From Cunninghamella blakesleeana (Eukaryota; Mucoromycota; Mucoromycetes; Mucorales; Cunninghamellaceae), in contig JAFCIZ010000003.1 in NCBI GenBank assembly GCA_017871115.1, forward strand, positions 497,001-561,000: a stretch of DNA of 64,000 nt, in the 5' to 3' direction. The position numbers and the translations under genes were made by a program. Position 1 is the first letter of the stretch; each line of letters starts with the position of its first letter. Below the pieces are notes generated by a model that saw only the letters and a list, made by a program, of their open reading frames with translations, searched no databases and was not told the DNA's origin. Positions 26,057 to 40,080 of the stretch are shown here, in pieces.

Positions 26057-28545
26057 CATGTTACTTTTTCTTTCTCTTTAATTTATTTTATTTCATTTTA
26101 TTTTATTACCTGTCTATTCACTTTATAATATTCCAAATGGTCATGATATTTGATTTTAGCAATAACAAGATAATGATCAAATAATAATACTTGTAAATCT
26201 GAAGATTCTGAAGTTGTATTTTCTTTACGTTTCATTCTACCTTGCATAATTAATTGCCGTTGAGGATTTCTAAGTTCCAAATCCTAATAAAATTATAGAG
26301 AGAAAAAAAAAATTAAATATTAGCTTGTATACACATACAAATATTCATTTATTTATATCGTCCTTTTTATTGTTTTTTCATTTCTTTATTTATTTGTTTT
26401 ATTTTAATTTACCACATGAACAGTTGATGTTTTAAAGGACATTCTTTCTTCTAATTGTTGTAAATTAAATATATTTTCACATTTCCCAGTTTCGCTATTT
26501 ACTTGAACTAAATAGTTTGTAATGATATCCATGACTTTAGGAATGGTGTGATAATCAGGGTTATCTTCAGGTGTCCTTTTCAAAATTTCGCGTAATAAAA
26601 GATTATATCTACCTAACCGAGTTGTAGGTTTAGTCAAATATCCATTTAATTCCAATCGCCTGGATTCTGGTAAACGCTCTGTAGTTTGTACAAATTGAGC
26701 AAATGTAGGGTTCCGTTTCTTTTCTAATTCAAATTTAAATTTACCAATGATTTGATGTGCACCATACGCTACAAATGGATCAAATCTAGTGACGTGAGCC
26801 ATTAAGACTTCACCAATACTTGATACAATATAGTTTTCTTTCTGTAATGTGGTCAATGCTTGCGATAAGGCCCCATTGACTTTTTCTATATCGGCCATGT
26901 TCCAAAATACCTCTTGTACAAAATGTTCACGTTGTTCATCGGCAATGATATCTTGTGTAATCAAAGGTTTGACCCAAAACTAGTAGTGAAAAATAGAGAA
27001 GTTCATATTTGATTTTAGAAAAATGTTTTTTTAACAATTATAAAACAATAACTTTATATTCAAAATAAATAATAACTTACATTATGTACATATTGAAGAT
27101 CTTCAACGAAATCGGCTTCTGTATATATTAATTCATAAATACATTCTTGACGTTTCATTTCTTCTCGTGATGTAGTATCCACTATTGCCTTAGGCACTGA
27201 ATGAATCCATAACTTTCTTTCTTCTTCATCCTATAAAATATAAATAAAAATAAAAAAATTGACATTTAAATTAATTAACTTTTAAATACGCGTATATATT
27301 TATAGTAATATATGAATAATATATTACCTTTTCTTGCAATGATGATTGACTTTGTGATCGAGTAATTGTCTAAAAAATAATAGTAAAATAAAAATAATAA
27401 AACAGATAAATAAATAAATCTTACCATATTACTATTATTTCTATTAGCGTTTTTCTTTATTTATTTATTTTTAAAAAATAACAGTTCGTTTTCCTTACCT
27501 TTCCTTTTCTTGGGCAATGAATACTATAACATCCTTGATCCCTTTTACATGTTGGTGAGTAACAATCGGTCAATAAAGTAAAAACTCCGTTCGGTAATTC
27601 TTTCTTGTCAATTCCTATTATCCAAAAAAAATAAAGTAATAAAAATGGTTATTATAATTATTATAATTTTTTTTATTTAATTATCTATTTATATCTATTT
27701 ATTTCCTTTTTTCAAAACTACATCCTTTCTTTTTTTTTTTTTTTAATTACTTCTTTCAAAATGTTTTGATTTAGATTGATCTTCATCTATTAAATCATCA
27801 GAAGATTGACTTAAAGAGCCATTTAAGTTATCTTTAAATTGGTATATCTTATCTCTAGCATCACGAAGATGGTATTCATAAGTAACTTCATGAAAAAATT
27901 GTTGTAATCCAATAGCACGACCTATCAGTAACCCAAGGTTTCGATCATTTGTTCGGAGTATCATTATTAAACAATCCTAAAAATAAAATAAAAAAGTTAG
28001 ATGATATGTTTTTTAATAATATGCATAATTTTTTTTATTCAATTACCAATTTTTTTATAAACACTCATTTCCATTTTTCTCCTTTCCCCTTCTCTACTGG
28101 TACTTTTTTTCTAATTATTATATAAAACTTACCACTGCTTCTTTTCCACTAAAAGCGTGAGGATAATCAATATCATCTTTCACTAAGGTTGTTAATGAAA
28201 TTTTTTTATAAAACTCTAATGCAATATGTGATAATAATGCAGGGTAAATACGTGTAGACAAAGAATTGTGCCTTTTTAATGATAACAATAAAGATGTTTC
28301 TGATGATTTCATTGGTGAAGACAATGCATAATATTCATGAATTGATTTTTGCTGTCTTTCTTGTTGTTGTTTTAAATCATCCATAACGCTATCAATAGAT
28401 GGTTGAGGAGCATGTTGGTTCTTGGGTGAATCTTTTTTTGTTGTGGTTGACGACGCTGAAGGAATTACTGAGCTTAAATCTAATAATAAAATTAGATTGT
28501 AATATATATATAAATTAGTAAAAATAAAATAAACAAAACATATAC

Positions 28546-28596
<51 letters not shown>

Positions 28597-29520
28597 TACC
28601 TCCAACACTTCCTTTACGCCAATAACTTCTTTCGCGATCTCCAGTAATAGTTTCAGATAGGGAAGGAACAGGTGATGGCCAATTATGATGTTGATCCATA
28701 TTAGTAGGGGTTGAAGTAATTGGAGTAGTAGAAGGATCAAAAGATAAAGGTGTACAAGGAGAGAATACTGTGCTACTATCATCATCGTCTTCATGAAGGT
28801 TAAATCCTATATAAGGTTGGGTATCAAGAGGTGAAAGTAACGTGGATTTTTCATTATTACTATTCATAGATCCAAGTGCTGTTGATAATGTTGATAATTC
28901 GTTATTTGATACTGAGGATGATAATTTGGAATAAGCTATATCAGGCAAAGTTGAGATAGGCTGAAGTGTATTTCTATTATTTTTGGATGGAGGAGGAGGA
29001 GATGATGCTCTAGTTGGTAAAATAAGTTGTGTACAATTTATGGTAGAAGGCGGCCGATCCCCAAAATTAAAATCATCATCATCATCTATATCATTTTTAT
29101 TTTCTTTATTACTGTTATTTGAAATAGAAGCTGAATGGGGATGTAAAGTTGTATTGGATGTATTATTTTGTAAAGGTATATTATTATTAATATTATTACT
29201 ACTATTATCATTATTATCTATATGAGGAGGAGGAGGAGGAGAGAAAGATGTTGCTTCCGTATTTATAGATGAGAATGAAGATCTAGGTAAAGAATAATAC
29301 GAAGATGAAGGAGAGCTTGGTAATGAAGGAGGCTTGATTGTTAATCCATTTTCTACAGTTGAAGTGGTAGTTATTTTATATTTATCCTTATTAGTATTGT
29401 CTAGCAGTTGTTGTTGTTCTTTTTCTCCCTTTTCCTCTTCCACTTCTTCCTTTATTTCTTCTTGAATACTACTATTATTATTAGAAATAACATTAATACT
29501 TGTCATAGACCTCTGCAATG

Positions 29521-29559
<39 letters not shown>

Positions 29560-29926
29560 GATATCTATGTAGAGGAGGAGACGAACTAATTAAAGAAGAT
29601 CCAACTCTTCGTACAGGAATACCTTTTTGACGTGGTGGACGGTTATTACCAAAAGCAGCTAAACTTTGTTGTCTAACAGGTAGTTTTTGTTGAACATAGC
29701 TTTTACGTACTGCATCAGGCATAGGCCCTCCAATAAAATTATACTGGCTTGGCGATGATGATAAAGACTGTGTTTGTGCACGTGTTAAGGAAGGTGATGG
29801 TGAAGTAGAAGAAGATATTGGTATATTATTGTTTTTTTCTGTATCGCTATCATTATTTTTTTCTTGCGCGGATGGTTGTTGCTTTTCAAAGGTTAGATGA
29901 GGTATAGATGCATTTATTGAAGACAT
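24061..29926 (-). CDS. ROM2: Rho1 GEF, Rom2/Rgf-like (DEP-DH-PH-CNH)
   Basis: Exchange factor for Rho1 in cell-wall integrity signalling. Twelve exons (28600-29926, 28133-28479, 27751-27976, 27499-27614, 27328-27369, 27081-27230, 26413-26979, 26110-26283, 25562-25967, 24586-25434, 24298-24446, 24061-24198) join in frame to 1496 residues. Order: disordered Ser/Asn/Gln N-terminus (1-520, with a poly-Gln run); DEP (about 525-630, YPHAFSGKEAVDCLIMILR); a short Cys-containing linker (CYSPTCKRDQGCYSIHC); DH (about 708-905, KRQECIYELIYTEADFVEDL and LLLREILKRTPEDNPDY); split PH (about 930-1110); CNH (about 1140-1490), ending IIFQLDRVNT as in Rom2/Rgf proteins. Acidic and Asn-rich inserts interrupt the CNH. 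Yeast orthologues act downstream of Wsc/Mid sensors; that upstream link is inferred. Confidence 0.93.
29520..29561 (-). repeat. Coding CAA/CAG repeat (poly-Gln)
   Basis: A run of about 13 glutamine codons in exon 1 of the Rom2-like gene, read as (TTG)n on the plus strand. In-frame length variation is likely. Confidence 0.9.
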
Positions 29927-32168
29927 AATAATAATTTAATCGCCATAGAAATAACAAAACAATATGTATATATATATAAATAAATAATAAATATAAGTGA
30001 TAAAAAAAATCAAAAAGTGGAAGGGAGAGAGAGAAAAAAAAGAATGAGAAAGAATAAGAAAATAATCTGTAAATGAGATCGACAATTTAAGGCTAGTGCC
30101 TCTGGGTTTAAAAATCATATATCAAAGAATTTTTTTATAATGTCATCTTTTATTTTTAGAACATATATCCTTTAGACTATATGTATATACATATTTATAA
30201 TTATATATCTATCTATCTATCTATCTATATATATATATATATATATATTATTTATATGATTATTATAATTTTATCATTATTTTTTTCATTTATATATTTA
30301 AATAAAAGTTAAATTAAGAATAAACTCAGTTAGTTTTTGTATAGAATATTGTCACACTATTGAAAGCTAAAAACATAATTTTTACCAAAGATTCTCAATT
30401 TCTTGTTTTGTAAGATATTAAATTAAAAAATAATTACATATGAATAGCACTATAATTTTAAATAGGCGCTGTTTTTCTCCTGCAGTGAATTTTGTTTAAA
30501 AAGTGGCAGCTTCTCCGAAATTTCTTATACTATTTGGGAAAATTTTCCAATAATCGTTTATTTTTTATATTTATATTTTTATTTTGTAATGAAGAATAAA
30601 CTTTTTTTTTTTTTTTACTGAAATATAAACCTATAATAGATTTTGTGAGATGTCAATTTAGTTCGTGAAAGCATAAAGTTACCAATTGTAGCAAAAAGAT
30701 TAGGAGCGGTATTTTAAACTATGGACTCTATCTCTAAAAAGAGTTAAATTTTATCTTTACGCGATTTTCATTGTTTTTTCTTTTTTTTTGGCTTTCTTAT
30801 CACTTTTTCTTTAAACAAGAAATAATTAAATATAAAATTTATATTAAAAAAAAAAATACTAAACAGTTATAAAAAAAAATGGCTGGGACTTTATTTGACT
30901 CTAAAATATGATTTTGGAAGTTTATAGTAAAAAGTTTTCAAAGTTGTAAAGATACGTAGCAAGAATTTAATGGTATTCGTGATAGAGTTAAACAAATTTT
31001 AATGTGCATAGCATTAAGAGACAATAGATTAAAATTATGAATTAGTTAAATTAATGAAATAGTGAAAACAATAAAGTTGTGATAATATGTGGTTTATTAT
31101 AAGAAAAGAAAAGTATGTATTTTAATTTTGTATGGATGTCAAAATATGTATCACAGCTGTATTTAGTTTATTTTACTACAATTCAAAAATTAATAAACAA
31201 ACAATACTATTTATTATTTGCTAGAGAATTTCATAAAAAAAGAATCTTAAACTTTATAAAACTATTCTTTAGAATAAAGGCTGTTTTGAAACTGTATTAA
31301 AAGATATAACATAGATAGAAAATATCACGTAGCTTTTTTTAAAAAAAACAATTTAATAAGCACTTTATTATCTTGTTCTTATTTATGTTCATGTCCATTT
31401 TTTTTTAATAGAAATGAAAAAAAAATCCACTGTTTGCGAATTTTTATTAATTTCAATAAGACTAAATGATATATACAATTTGCAAATAAATATCATCCAA
31501 TTTATAAAGAAAAGTTAAATAATATAATAAAAAATTGGTACTTGGATTGATAATAAATTGTGAACACATTTGGTTAGAGTTGAATTGATGAAGCTGCAAA
31601 AGAAAATTTTTATAATAAAGGTTTGAATATACTTAGTTTCAATCAGACGATTAAGAATGTTTATCCTATTTTCATTTTTTTTTTTTTTTGTTCATAATGT
31701 TAGCGTTTTTATTACTCTAGGTAAAGATCTTTTTTTTTATTATACATGGTTGTAAGAGGGAATATATATTTTTTAAAACAAGCATCTATCTTGTATTTTT
31801 CAATGATATATCTAAAAGTATTGTTTTAATAATATATTTAAAAATATGGAAAAGACAAAACAATAAAAAAATAATAATGATACTTTTGTATATATAGTTG
31901 TTTTTTATTAGATAATAATAATAGTAATAATAATAATAATATAAAGAAAGTAAATAATTAAAATAAAAAAACGGATAAACACAAATAAAATATAATAATA
32001 ACAGTGGTAATATTAATAAGAATAGTAAGAATAATAAGAATAAGAATAAAAATGAAATAGCATATATATTTATATACGGTTATTTTAATGTAAAGATATA
32101 CACATAAATTGATATAATAATAATAATAATAATAAAAAGAAAGTCATCAAAAGCATATGTATGTAAAA
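29927..32168. other. 2.2 kb gene-free region
   Basis: Includes the Rom2 leader, an (ATCT)n/(AT)n run (30206-30248) and, at about 30350-31700, less repetitive sequence with many stops in all frames and no recognisable product. A 61-codon frame at 31115-31300 is not supported. The right end (31860-32168) is the phosphotransferase 3' region. Confidence 0.4.
30206..30248 (+). repeat. (ATCT)n then (AT)n microsatellite
   Basis: About five ATCT tetranucleotide units followed directly by AT dinucleotides, upstream of the Rom2-like gene. Confidence 0.85.
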
Positions 32169-33797
32169 TTAGTTATTATTATTATTAGATGAAAAAGTAC
32201 CATACTGGTTATCAGAGGAAGTAGAAGCATTTCCTTGTTCAGCGTGATCCAAAGTATCTTTCTTCACAATTACTAAACAACGAATACCTAAATATTTACA
32301 AAATCCATCAATTACTACCTTAATCCAAGTACCATAAATAAAAACAAAGGTAATGAATTGCAACCAAATCAATACTAATTCAATTGTAGGCGAGATGAGA
32401 CGACTATATATTATAAATAAAAATAAAAATAAAAAAACGAATTTAATTTATATTACCCTCCTTTTTTTTTTTAATCGTAATTCTTATTTTCCCATTTCTC
32501 CATCCTATTGTTTTTTTAATTTTATTTTTTTTATCCTGTTTCTCTCTTTTTTCTTAAGCATATATATATATATACGTTATTTGTATTTATTTATAACTTA
32601 CATTCCAATAACACTTTTAGCATTGATCAAAAGAGAAATAATAATAACAGGTAAGACCAAGGTGAATAAATTAGGGAATTTTTGTTTTGTTAAATGAGCC
32701 AAGATAACAGAAGAGACCATTAATCCAAACAAAGTACCATTGGCCAAAGCAAATAATAAGAAATGACCACCAGAAACAACAATAGAAGTAGAAGATAAAC
32801 TCCAAGCATATTGAGCCAAAGAAAACAAAATAATAGGGGTGAAAGCATGAAGACTAACTTGGTAGAAATTTAATTTTTTTTGTTGGCAAGCTTTATACAT
32901 GGAATAGATGACTACAGGAACATGAGTTAAGATTAAAAATGCAAAAAAGCCCCAAGCAAAGAATTGAGCACCAGTAGTAGTTTCGGATATAACACCAAAC
33001 TTGGTGATCCATTTTAATCCATCAACTTCGCCAAATGGAATATGCCAGGAGGAAACACCAAACCAACCAGACCATAAATAAGCTAAACAAGTAACAATGA
33101 TTCCTTCACAGGGACCATTGATGTATCCTAAATAAAGCACGCCAGTATAGTATTCTTCAATAGTAGAAAGATAAAATCCAACTGTAGTAGTAATAAAAAT
33201 AATGTTCATTAATAAGCCATCTTTTCCTAAACCTAAAGCAGCAATTTGTAAAATGGCAACATAAGTAGCATTTAAAGCATCACATCCATGGTCAAACAAT
33301 TCACCAAGTGGGCTAGAGGTACCGGTTCTTCTTGCTTGTTTTCCATCCACATTATCAAAAGTGGAATATAACCATAAACCAATAGCAAAACTGTAAAAAA
33401 TCCATGAAGGGGGGTTTTGGGTTTCATAATCAAAGTCAGGTACATAAATCACTACCAAAAGAATATTGAATACCATAAATAATAATCCAATCAAAGTAAT
33501 CAAGTTGGGACTAACAAATAAAATAAAACAAAAACATAATCAGTACAAAAATACTTATTATTTTCCTTTTTTTCAAAGTAATAATAATATCTTCTCATTC
33601 CTCCTTCTCTTTCTCTTTTTAAATCTATAGTTAACCACTTACGCCATCCAAAGAGGGAAAAGTTTTACTGAAAAGTTCCAATAATGACGAAGAATATGTT
33701 GAGAGACGAAGCTTTTATCAACAGCCGCATATTTATAATATTGAAGATTTTCAAGATGCTCTTGAGAAAGAGTATCTGATCCTAAACCCAAAACCAT
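32169..33797 (-). CDS. Choline/ethanolamine phosphotransferase (CPT1/EPT1 type)
   Basis: Last step of the Kennedy pathway: transfers phosphocholine or phosphoethanolamine from its CDP form to diacylglycerol in the ER. Three exons (33643-33797, 32602-33510, 32169-32403) join to 432 residues. The CDP-alcohol phosphatidyltransferase motif DG-x2-AR-x8-G-x3-D-x3-D is complete: Asp107, Gly108, Ala111, Arg112, Gly121, Asp125, Asp129 (DGKQARRTGTSSPLGELFDH). N-terminal LQYYKYAAVDKS and FPLWMAPNLITLIG match the family. About eight to ten hydrophobic segments are visible. Headgroup preference cannot be read from the sequence, so no single symbol is given. The Ser/Asn tail ends in poly-Asn. Confidence 0.93.
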
Positions 33798-34698
33798 TAT
33801 ATTAAAAAAAAAAAAAAGTAAAGTGAAAAGAGAGAAAGAAGAAAAAAATAATTATAACCCCAATAATTTAAAATAAAAAAAAAGTTTTTTTTTTAAAATC
33901 CGGCAAACTTTATTTTTTTTTCTTTTACATCATTTTACTTTTTTAATTCTCTTACACTCTATTTTATTTATTTACATATTCTGTATATGCACCATATAAA
34001 AACATATCAATGTATATTTACGTTTTCTTTTTTTTAAAAAAAATAAATAATTTTTTTTTGAGATAAATCAATGTTTTTTTTTTAAATTATTTGAAATAAA
34101 GAATTTAATAACTTGGATGATGTTACGTTTTAAAAGAACGAATTTTATAAAATAGATTGGGAATGAATGATGACCTTTTTTTTTTTTGATCATGTAAATA
34201 CTTTTTCTTAACCTTAAATAGCAAACTGACCGAAAAAAAAAAGGAAATGAAAAGAAGAATGGCAATTTTTATTAAAAATAAAAATAAAGAAAACAAAAGC
34301 TAAGTACATAGCTGTTTATATATATAACATTATTATTTATTTATTTATTTATTTCAGTAATTTCAGAAAATAAATAAATAAAATTGATTTTGAATAAATT
34401 TAAGATTCTCTTTCAAATGTAACACTAAAATTAAAAGAAAACCAGCAGTAGTAGTGCAAAAAAATGAAAATGGGTTTAATAACAAAAAAGAACAAAGCAT
34501 GTCTAATTTTTATTTGAAATAAAGATTATTATTATTATTATTATATTATTAATATTATATATGTATATATACGTGTGTGTAAAAAGAAAAAAGAAAAAAG
34601 ATGTATACAAAAAAAAAGAGGATGATGAGAAAGAAGGAGACTAATGGATTGATTAAATTAATAATAAAAAATGGAAAAAAAGGTTTTTTTAAAAAAAA
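33798..34698. other. Intergenic region
   Basis: Promoter of the phosphotransferase gene on the left and 3' UTR of ATP-citrate lyase on the right. AT-rich with homopolymers; no gene seen. Confidence 0.5.
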
Positions 34699-37600
34699 TT
34701 ATTGGGGAGCAACATTAACACGAGCATTAATACGACGAGGGTCCAAAGATTCAGGTTCAAGGGAAGGTAATAAATAAGAAATATCATCCCAAGGATGTCT
34801 ATATAAACCTTGTTTCAATCTCTTTTGATCAAGATGATGTCCAATGAAACCTAAAGTACGACCAAGTACAAAGAGACCATTTAATGTACCAATGCGCATA
34901 TATTCTTCAGCTTCTTCAGGAGTGAAAGCATTAGATTCACGTAAAAGATCTACAAAGGATACTGCAATACAACCATCTACATTAAGAATCAAATTATCTT
35001 TTTTGCTGGTAGTGATTTCTTCTACCTTCAAAGCATAATCTAAAATAGGTGTATTGGGGAAATGTTTCTTGACATAAGATTTCACTAATTCTACACGCAT
35101 ATCAGGATTAGTTCTTGATTTGATCTTGTGACCAATACCAGGAATTAATTTGTTAGCTTTACGCATAGAGGTAACAAATTCACGAGGTGTCATACCACTA
35201 TCGTAAGCTTTGGTGAAACTAGTAGCAGCACCATCTAAGGCACCACCAAATCGTTCCCCAATGGTTAATAAACCAGATACGATAGATGAAATTAAATCTT
35301 TACCAGCACGGGTAGTAATAATGGTGTTCATGGCCTATTGAAAAAAAAGAAAAGAAAAAATAGAAAATCAGTACCTGGTGAAAAAAAAAAACTTTCCCCT
35401 TTTTTTTCCATCTCTCTTTCTTTATTTTCTTTTTATTGTATATATATGTAATACTTACACCAGAGACAGCAGGACCATGATCAGCAGTCAACATCAAGAC
35501 CATTTCAATGAATTTACCGGCATAATCAGGTAAACGACGTTTAAACCAAAGTAAAGACAAGACACCGCCAATACCAATATCATCTTTAAAGACATCAGTA
35601 ATACGCATGCCAGCATATAATAATTCTTGACCACGATCATCTACAATAGTAGAAACAAAGCTAGCAGGTTTACGAACAAGACCTAATTCTTGAGCCCAAG
35701 AGTAATCGATAGGAATCTTGGGAACTTCAGGTTCAGTCTTGGGAACGATAACACCGTCTTGAACTAATTTTGTGAAAGTATCAGCTAAAGCTTGAGGTAA
35801 TAATTCAAAGGTTTCAGGGACAATAATACCAGCAGCTCTCATGGATTTATTTTTAGCATCAGCAGTTTCTAAATCAGAATTAGCTAAGGCACCAGCATGA
35901 CCGAATTGAACGTCGGTAGTGAACATCTTGGCACAAGTACCAATAGCCCAAGCAACAACAGGTTTTTTAATGGTTCCATTTTTAACAGCTTCAATGACTT
36001 TATATTCTTCTACACCACCAACTTCACCTAATAATACCAACATTTTACATTGAGGATCTTGTTCATAACGTAATAAATGATCAATGAAAGTGGAGCCAGG
36101 ATAACGATCACCACCAATAGCGACACCTTCATAAACACCATCAGTAGTACGAGAAATGATGTTATTTAATTCATTAGACATACCACCAGATTTAGATACA
36201 TAAGCAACAGAACCGGGACGGTATAATTTAGAAGCAACAATATTATCCATCATACCACCAGTGTTACCAATCTTGAAACAGCCTGGTTTGATACCACCTA
36301 CAGTAGCAGGACCGATGACAAGGACTTGACGACGTTCAGCTTCATGTAATAATTGACGAGCACGACGTTCAGGAACACCTTCAGCAATAATAGCGATGGT
36401 TTTGATTTGATTGGAATAACCAAAGATTTCACGGGTAGATTCGTAAACGGAACGGCATGAAGCGAAATTGACTACGACGTCGACTTCAGGGAATTGTTCA
36501 ATGGCTTCCTTTAATGAGGTGAAGACGGGAATAAGGGTTTCTTTGGTACCCCAGTAGAATTTTTGAACATGAGAACCACCGAATGGATAAACCATAGCAG
36601 CTACAGATGGAGAGGAGCGTTTGCACATGAAATCGAAATCAAGCATACCTTGTACAGCACGGGGTTGCATACCATACACAAAGGCACGGGTCTTGAAAGT
36701 GAAAGGACGGAACCATTCACGAGTAGCATGTTCATCGCCTTCTTTATTAAAGTATTGCATACGATTATCAGCATCGGGGGTAGCGTTATCTTCTACGATT
36801 TTTAATTTAGGGCTAGCAGAAGCTTGAGGAGTATTGGGGGTAGAGGTACCTAAGATTTGATCTTGGAACAAGTTACCGGAAGCAGCACCTGATTGATTAT
36901 TGGCGGCAGAAGGGTCAGAAGATTTACCAACAAGGGCCAAAGGAACGATATCGGTAATATGGGTTTCAGGGCCGAATACTTGGATTTCAACACCCAAAGT
37001 TTCACCTAATTGGCGCATGGCACGTAAACCTTCTTGGTAATTAGGACCACCACGACGAATGAAAATACGTACCTTATGATTAATTAAAGCTTGTTTAAAT
37101 TCGGTCAAAGCACGAATGATACCCTTGAAGGTAGTAGCAACATTTGTGAAATTGGCAATACCACCACCGATGAATAAAAGTTTACCGTCAGGATGAGGGT
37201 TACCACGGGTCATTAAATCTAAAATGGTTTTAGCATATTCATAAGTTTGGGTTTCAGTAGGAGCACCAGAGTATTCACCATAATTAGCCAATTCGCTGGC
37301 GTAGCCTAAAGCGGCAATAGCATCGGAATAGACAACAGAAGCACCACCACCAGCTACCATAGTCCATACACGACCATCTTTATTTAATACTGTTAATTTA
37401 AGAGAAGCACCGGTTTTACCATCTAATTCTTGAATATAAGCTTCTTCTTTGGTTAATTCACGACCGAAAGGAGCAGGGAAAACCATAGGAGGGCCTTGGT
37501 CTACGTGTTGTTGATCACCGCTACTAATACCTTGAACACCAGCATTTTGAGGGGCGCGAGCGATAGCCCATTTAGGACCGGCTTCGAATTCGGCGGTTTG

Positions 37601-38249
37601 ATCTAATTTAGCAGCCAAATCAAGGTACATGACTTGAGGTTGTTGACCACTACCTTCAACGGGATCTGTAACCACTAAAGGATTGATTTCTAAATAAGTG
37701 AAATGTAAATCGACATATAAAGAATAAAGACGAGTAATGAAATCTACCAAGACAGCATGTTTGAATTCAGGAACATCTTTTAATAAAGTTTGTTTAATAG
37801 TAGCAGCAGTAGGGAATTCTTCATCGACTTTAATTAATAATTTAAGAGCTTTGGCGTCTACATCACCGATATCAATACCACCTTCATGGGTAAATAAGAT
37901 ATAGTCACCTTCACGAACAGAGTTGATACAGATATAGTATTCAGTATTATCAGGGTGAGGAGTGAAAGGTTCAATCAAAAAGGTTTTCAAAACACCAGTG
38001 GTTCTATCGATCTATAAATAAGAATAATAAATAAAATATAATAATGATTTAATTATTAAGTTTTAATTTCCTCCCATCTATTAAACTTTTCCTTTTTTTT
38101 TTTTTTATCTGTCATCATAATAAAAAGAAGGTATCACAAAAAGAAACCTTTTTTTTTTATAGAGATAGATAAACTTTTTTTTTTTTTTAAAAAAAAAAGA
38201 AAAAAAATACACCTTGTTCATCATCATCATCATCATTCTCTTTCACGCT

Positions 38250-38302
<53 letters not shown>

Positions 38303-38674
38303 TATAACACTTACTTGAATTTCTTTTCCAGCACGTTCTTCAATCCATTTACGAGCATCAGCCCAATCTTTATTTAAAGTTAATAAACCGTGTTTACCGC
38401 GACGTTTGATCAATTGATCAGGTTTAGCAACCAATTTATCAGTTAATAACCAAGGATGAGACACTTCCAAAGCATCTAATTGTTGTTTTAAAGCAGCTTC
38501 AAAGGCACCAGCGGGACCAGACTTGAGGGAAGTATCTACATTGACTTGAGCTAATTTAGTAGCAGCAGGTGTAAATAAAGAAGCACTTTCTTCTTTGGAA
38601 ACTGATGGAGCACGTAATAAATGATAAGCTAATAAAAGTTTGCCATCATATTCTCTAACTGCTTTGGCGGACAT
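34699..38674 (-). CDS. ACLY: ATP-citrate lyase, single-chain form
   Basis: Cytosolic enzyme making acetyl-CoA and oxaloacetate from citrate, ATP and CoA; feeds fatty-acid and sterol synthesis. Three exons (38315-38674, 35459-38011, 34699-35334) join in frame to 1182 residues, the full animal-type fusion. N-terminal ATP-grasp part ([22 protein letters not shown]), CoA-binding/ligase part ([40 protein letters not shown]), phosphohistidine in [12 protein letters not shown] (about His825), and C-terminal citrate-synthase-like part ([38 protein letters not shown]). The coding sequence is less AT-rich than its neighbours, suggesting high expression. Ascomycetes encode two separate subunits; one chain fits Mucoromycota. 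Confidence 0.98.
38255..38302 (+). repeat. (TC)n then (TA)n microsatellite in ATP-citrate lyase intron 1
   Basis: About 14 TC units followed by TA units inside the first intron of the lyase gene, just after the donor when read on the minus strand. Confidence 0.9.
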
Positions 38675-40080
38675 GATGTATATATATTATTATTTATTTA
38701 TTTTTTTATAAGGGTAAAAAGGAATTAAAAAATAATAATAATAATATTAAAGAAGGGTAAAGAAGAAAGAAAGAAAGAAAAAGAAAAAAAAAAAAATAAA
38801 AGGAAAAAGAGAAAATAAAAAAATATTTAAAACCTAGCTCTTTTTTAAAAAAAAAAATGCAAAAATTTAAATGGCCAAGATTTTCTTTTTCCCCTACGTC
38901 CTCCCCCCAACAAAATCCTATTTTCTTTGTTTTTGTTGTTTAAAAAAAGCTTTTGAAATATTATTGTTGAATTTACCCGCGGACCCCATTATTTTTTGTA
39001 AGTAATATAATATATAAACTACTACTAATATATATAATATTCATCATTTTTTTTTAAAACTCCAAGAAATATCACTTGTCAAATAGGAACGGACCTCTTC
39101 CATATATGGAACCCATCCGAGGGATTGAACTAAAAGATTCTATATTCTTGATGATTAAAAATTTATATATATATATATATTTGTATAAATATATATAAAA
39201 GATAAACACTCTTTTTGATTTCCCCAAAAGGAGGGGATACCAGACAAAAAAAAAAAAAACGAATTGATTATCTTTTAAGACTTTTTTAATACTTTTTTTT
39301 ATTTAGTTTACACTAAAAAAATAAAAGGTTTTTTTTTTTTCACTTTATAAATAATAAAGAGTTTTCTAGTCTTTTATATTACTTATTTATGATTATATTT
39401 CCCATCAAATCAAAAATTAGTAAATTATGTTTATTAAGTAAAAAGAAACTAATAAAATATTCATTATTGTTTTTTATATATATATAGAAGAATGAAAATG
39501 GATATTAGGTATTTTAAAAAAAAATTATAATTATTAAAAAGAGGTATTTAAATAAAATAAAATAAAGACATAAAATGCTTAAAAAAAAAATTATAGTAAG
39601 GTAAAATAAAAAAAAAAAAAATCATGCAATAAAATAAATAATAATAATAAAAAAAACTATAGAATAATAAAGTAAAAAAAAAAAAAAAAAAAAAAATATA
39701 ATAAAGCGCATAAAAAAAAAACTATACATTAGGAAAGATGATGAAAGAAAAAAAAAATAGTACTTGTAAACAAGTTTTTTTTTTTTTTTTTCACCATTAA
39801 TCCTATTTTTTTTTTTCTTTTAGATATAATAAAAAAAAAGAGGAGCCTTTTTTTTGGTGATCATAAAAAAAAAAGAAAAATAAAAAGGGAGGAGAAGAAG
39901 AAGAATAAATAGGGAGATCAATAAAAAAAAAAAAATAAAAAAATAAAAACGAAGAACATATAAAAAAATTAAGAGTAAATAAAAAGAAGATTATATATAT
40001 ATATATAAAACAAAGCCTGTTTTTTTTTTGTTGTTGTTTTTTTGTTTTTTTGTTTTTTTTTTTTTTGTTTTTTTGGTGCT
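38675..40080. other. ATP-citrate lyase promoter and intergenic region
   Basis: 1.4 kb. The part near 38870-39140 is the least AT-biased (CCCCTACGTCCTCCCCCC near 38892, CCGCGGACCCC near 38980, and 39085-39130) and is the likely lyase promoter. From 39300 to 40080 the sequence is poly-A/T tracts and the 3' UTR of the zinc-finger gene. No additional gene. Confidence 0.4.

Noticed and set aside
31115..31300. 61-codon plus-strand frame in the 2.2 kb gap
   Set aside because: No splice partners, no promoter-like context, composition follows the AT bias, and no recognisable motif.
24061..38674. Metabolic gene cluster made of Rom2, phosphotransferase and ATP-citrate lyase
   Set aside because: All three lie on the minus strand but have separate promoters of about 0.9-2 kb and unrelated roles; adjacency alone does not support a cluster.
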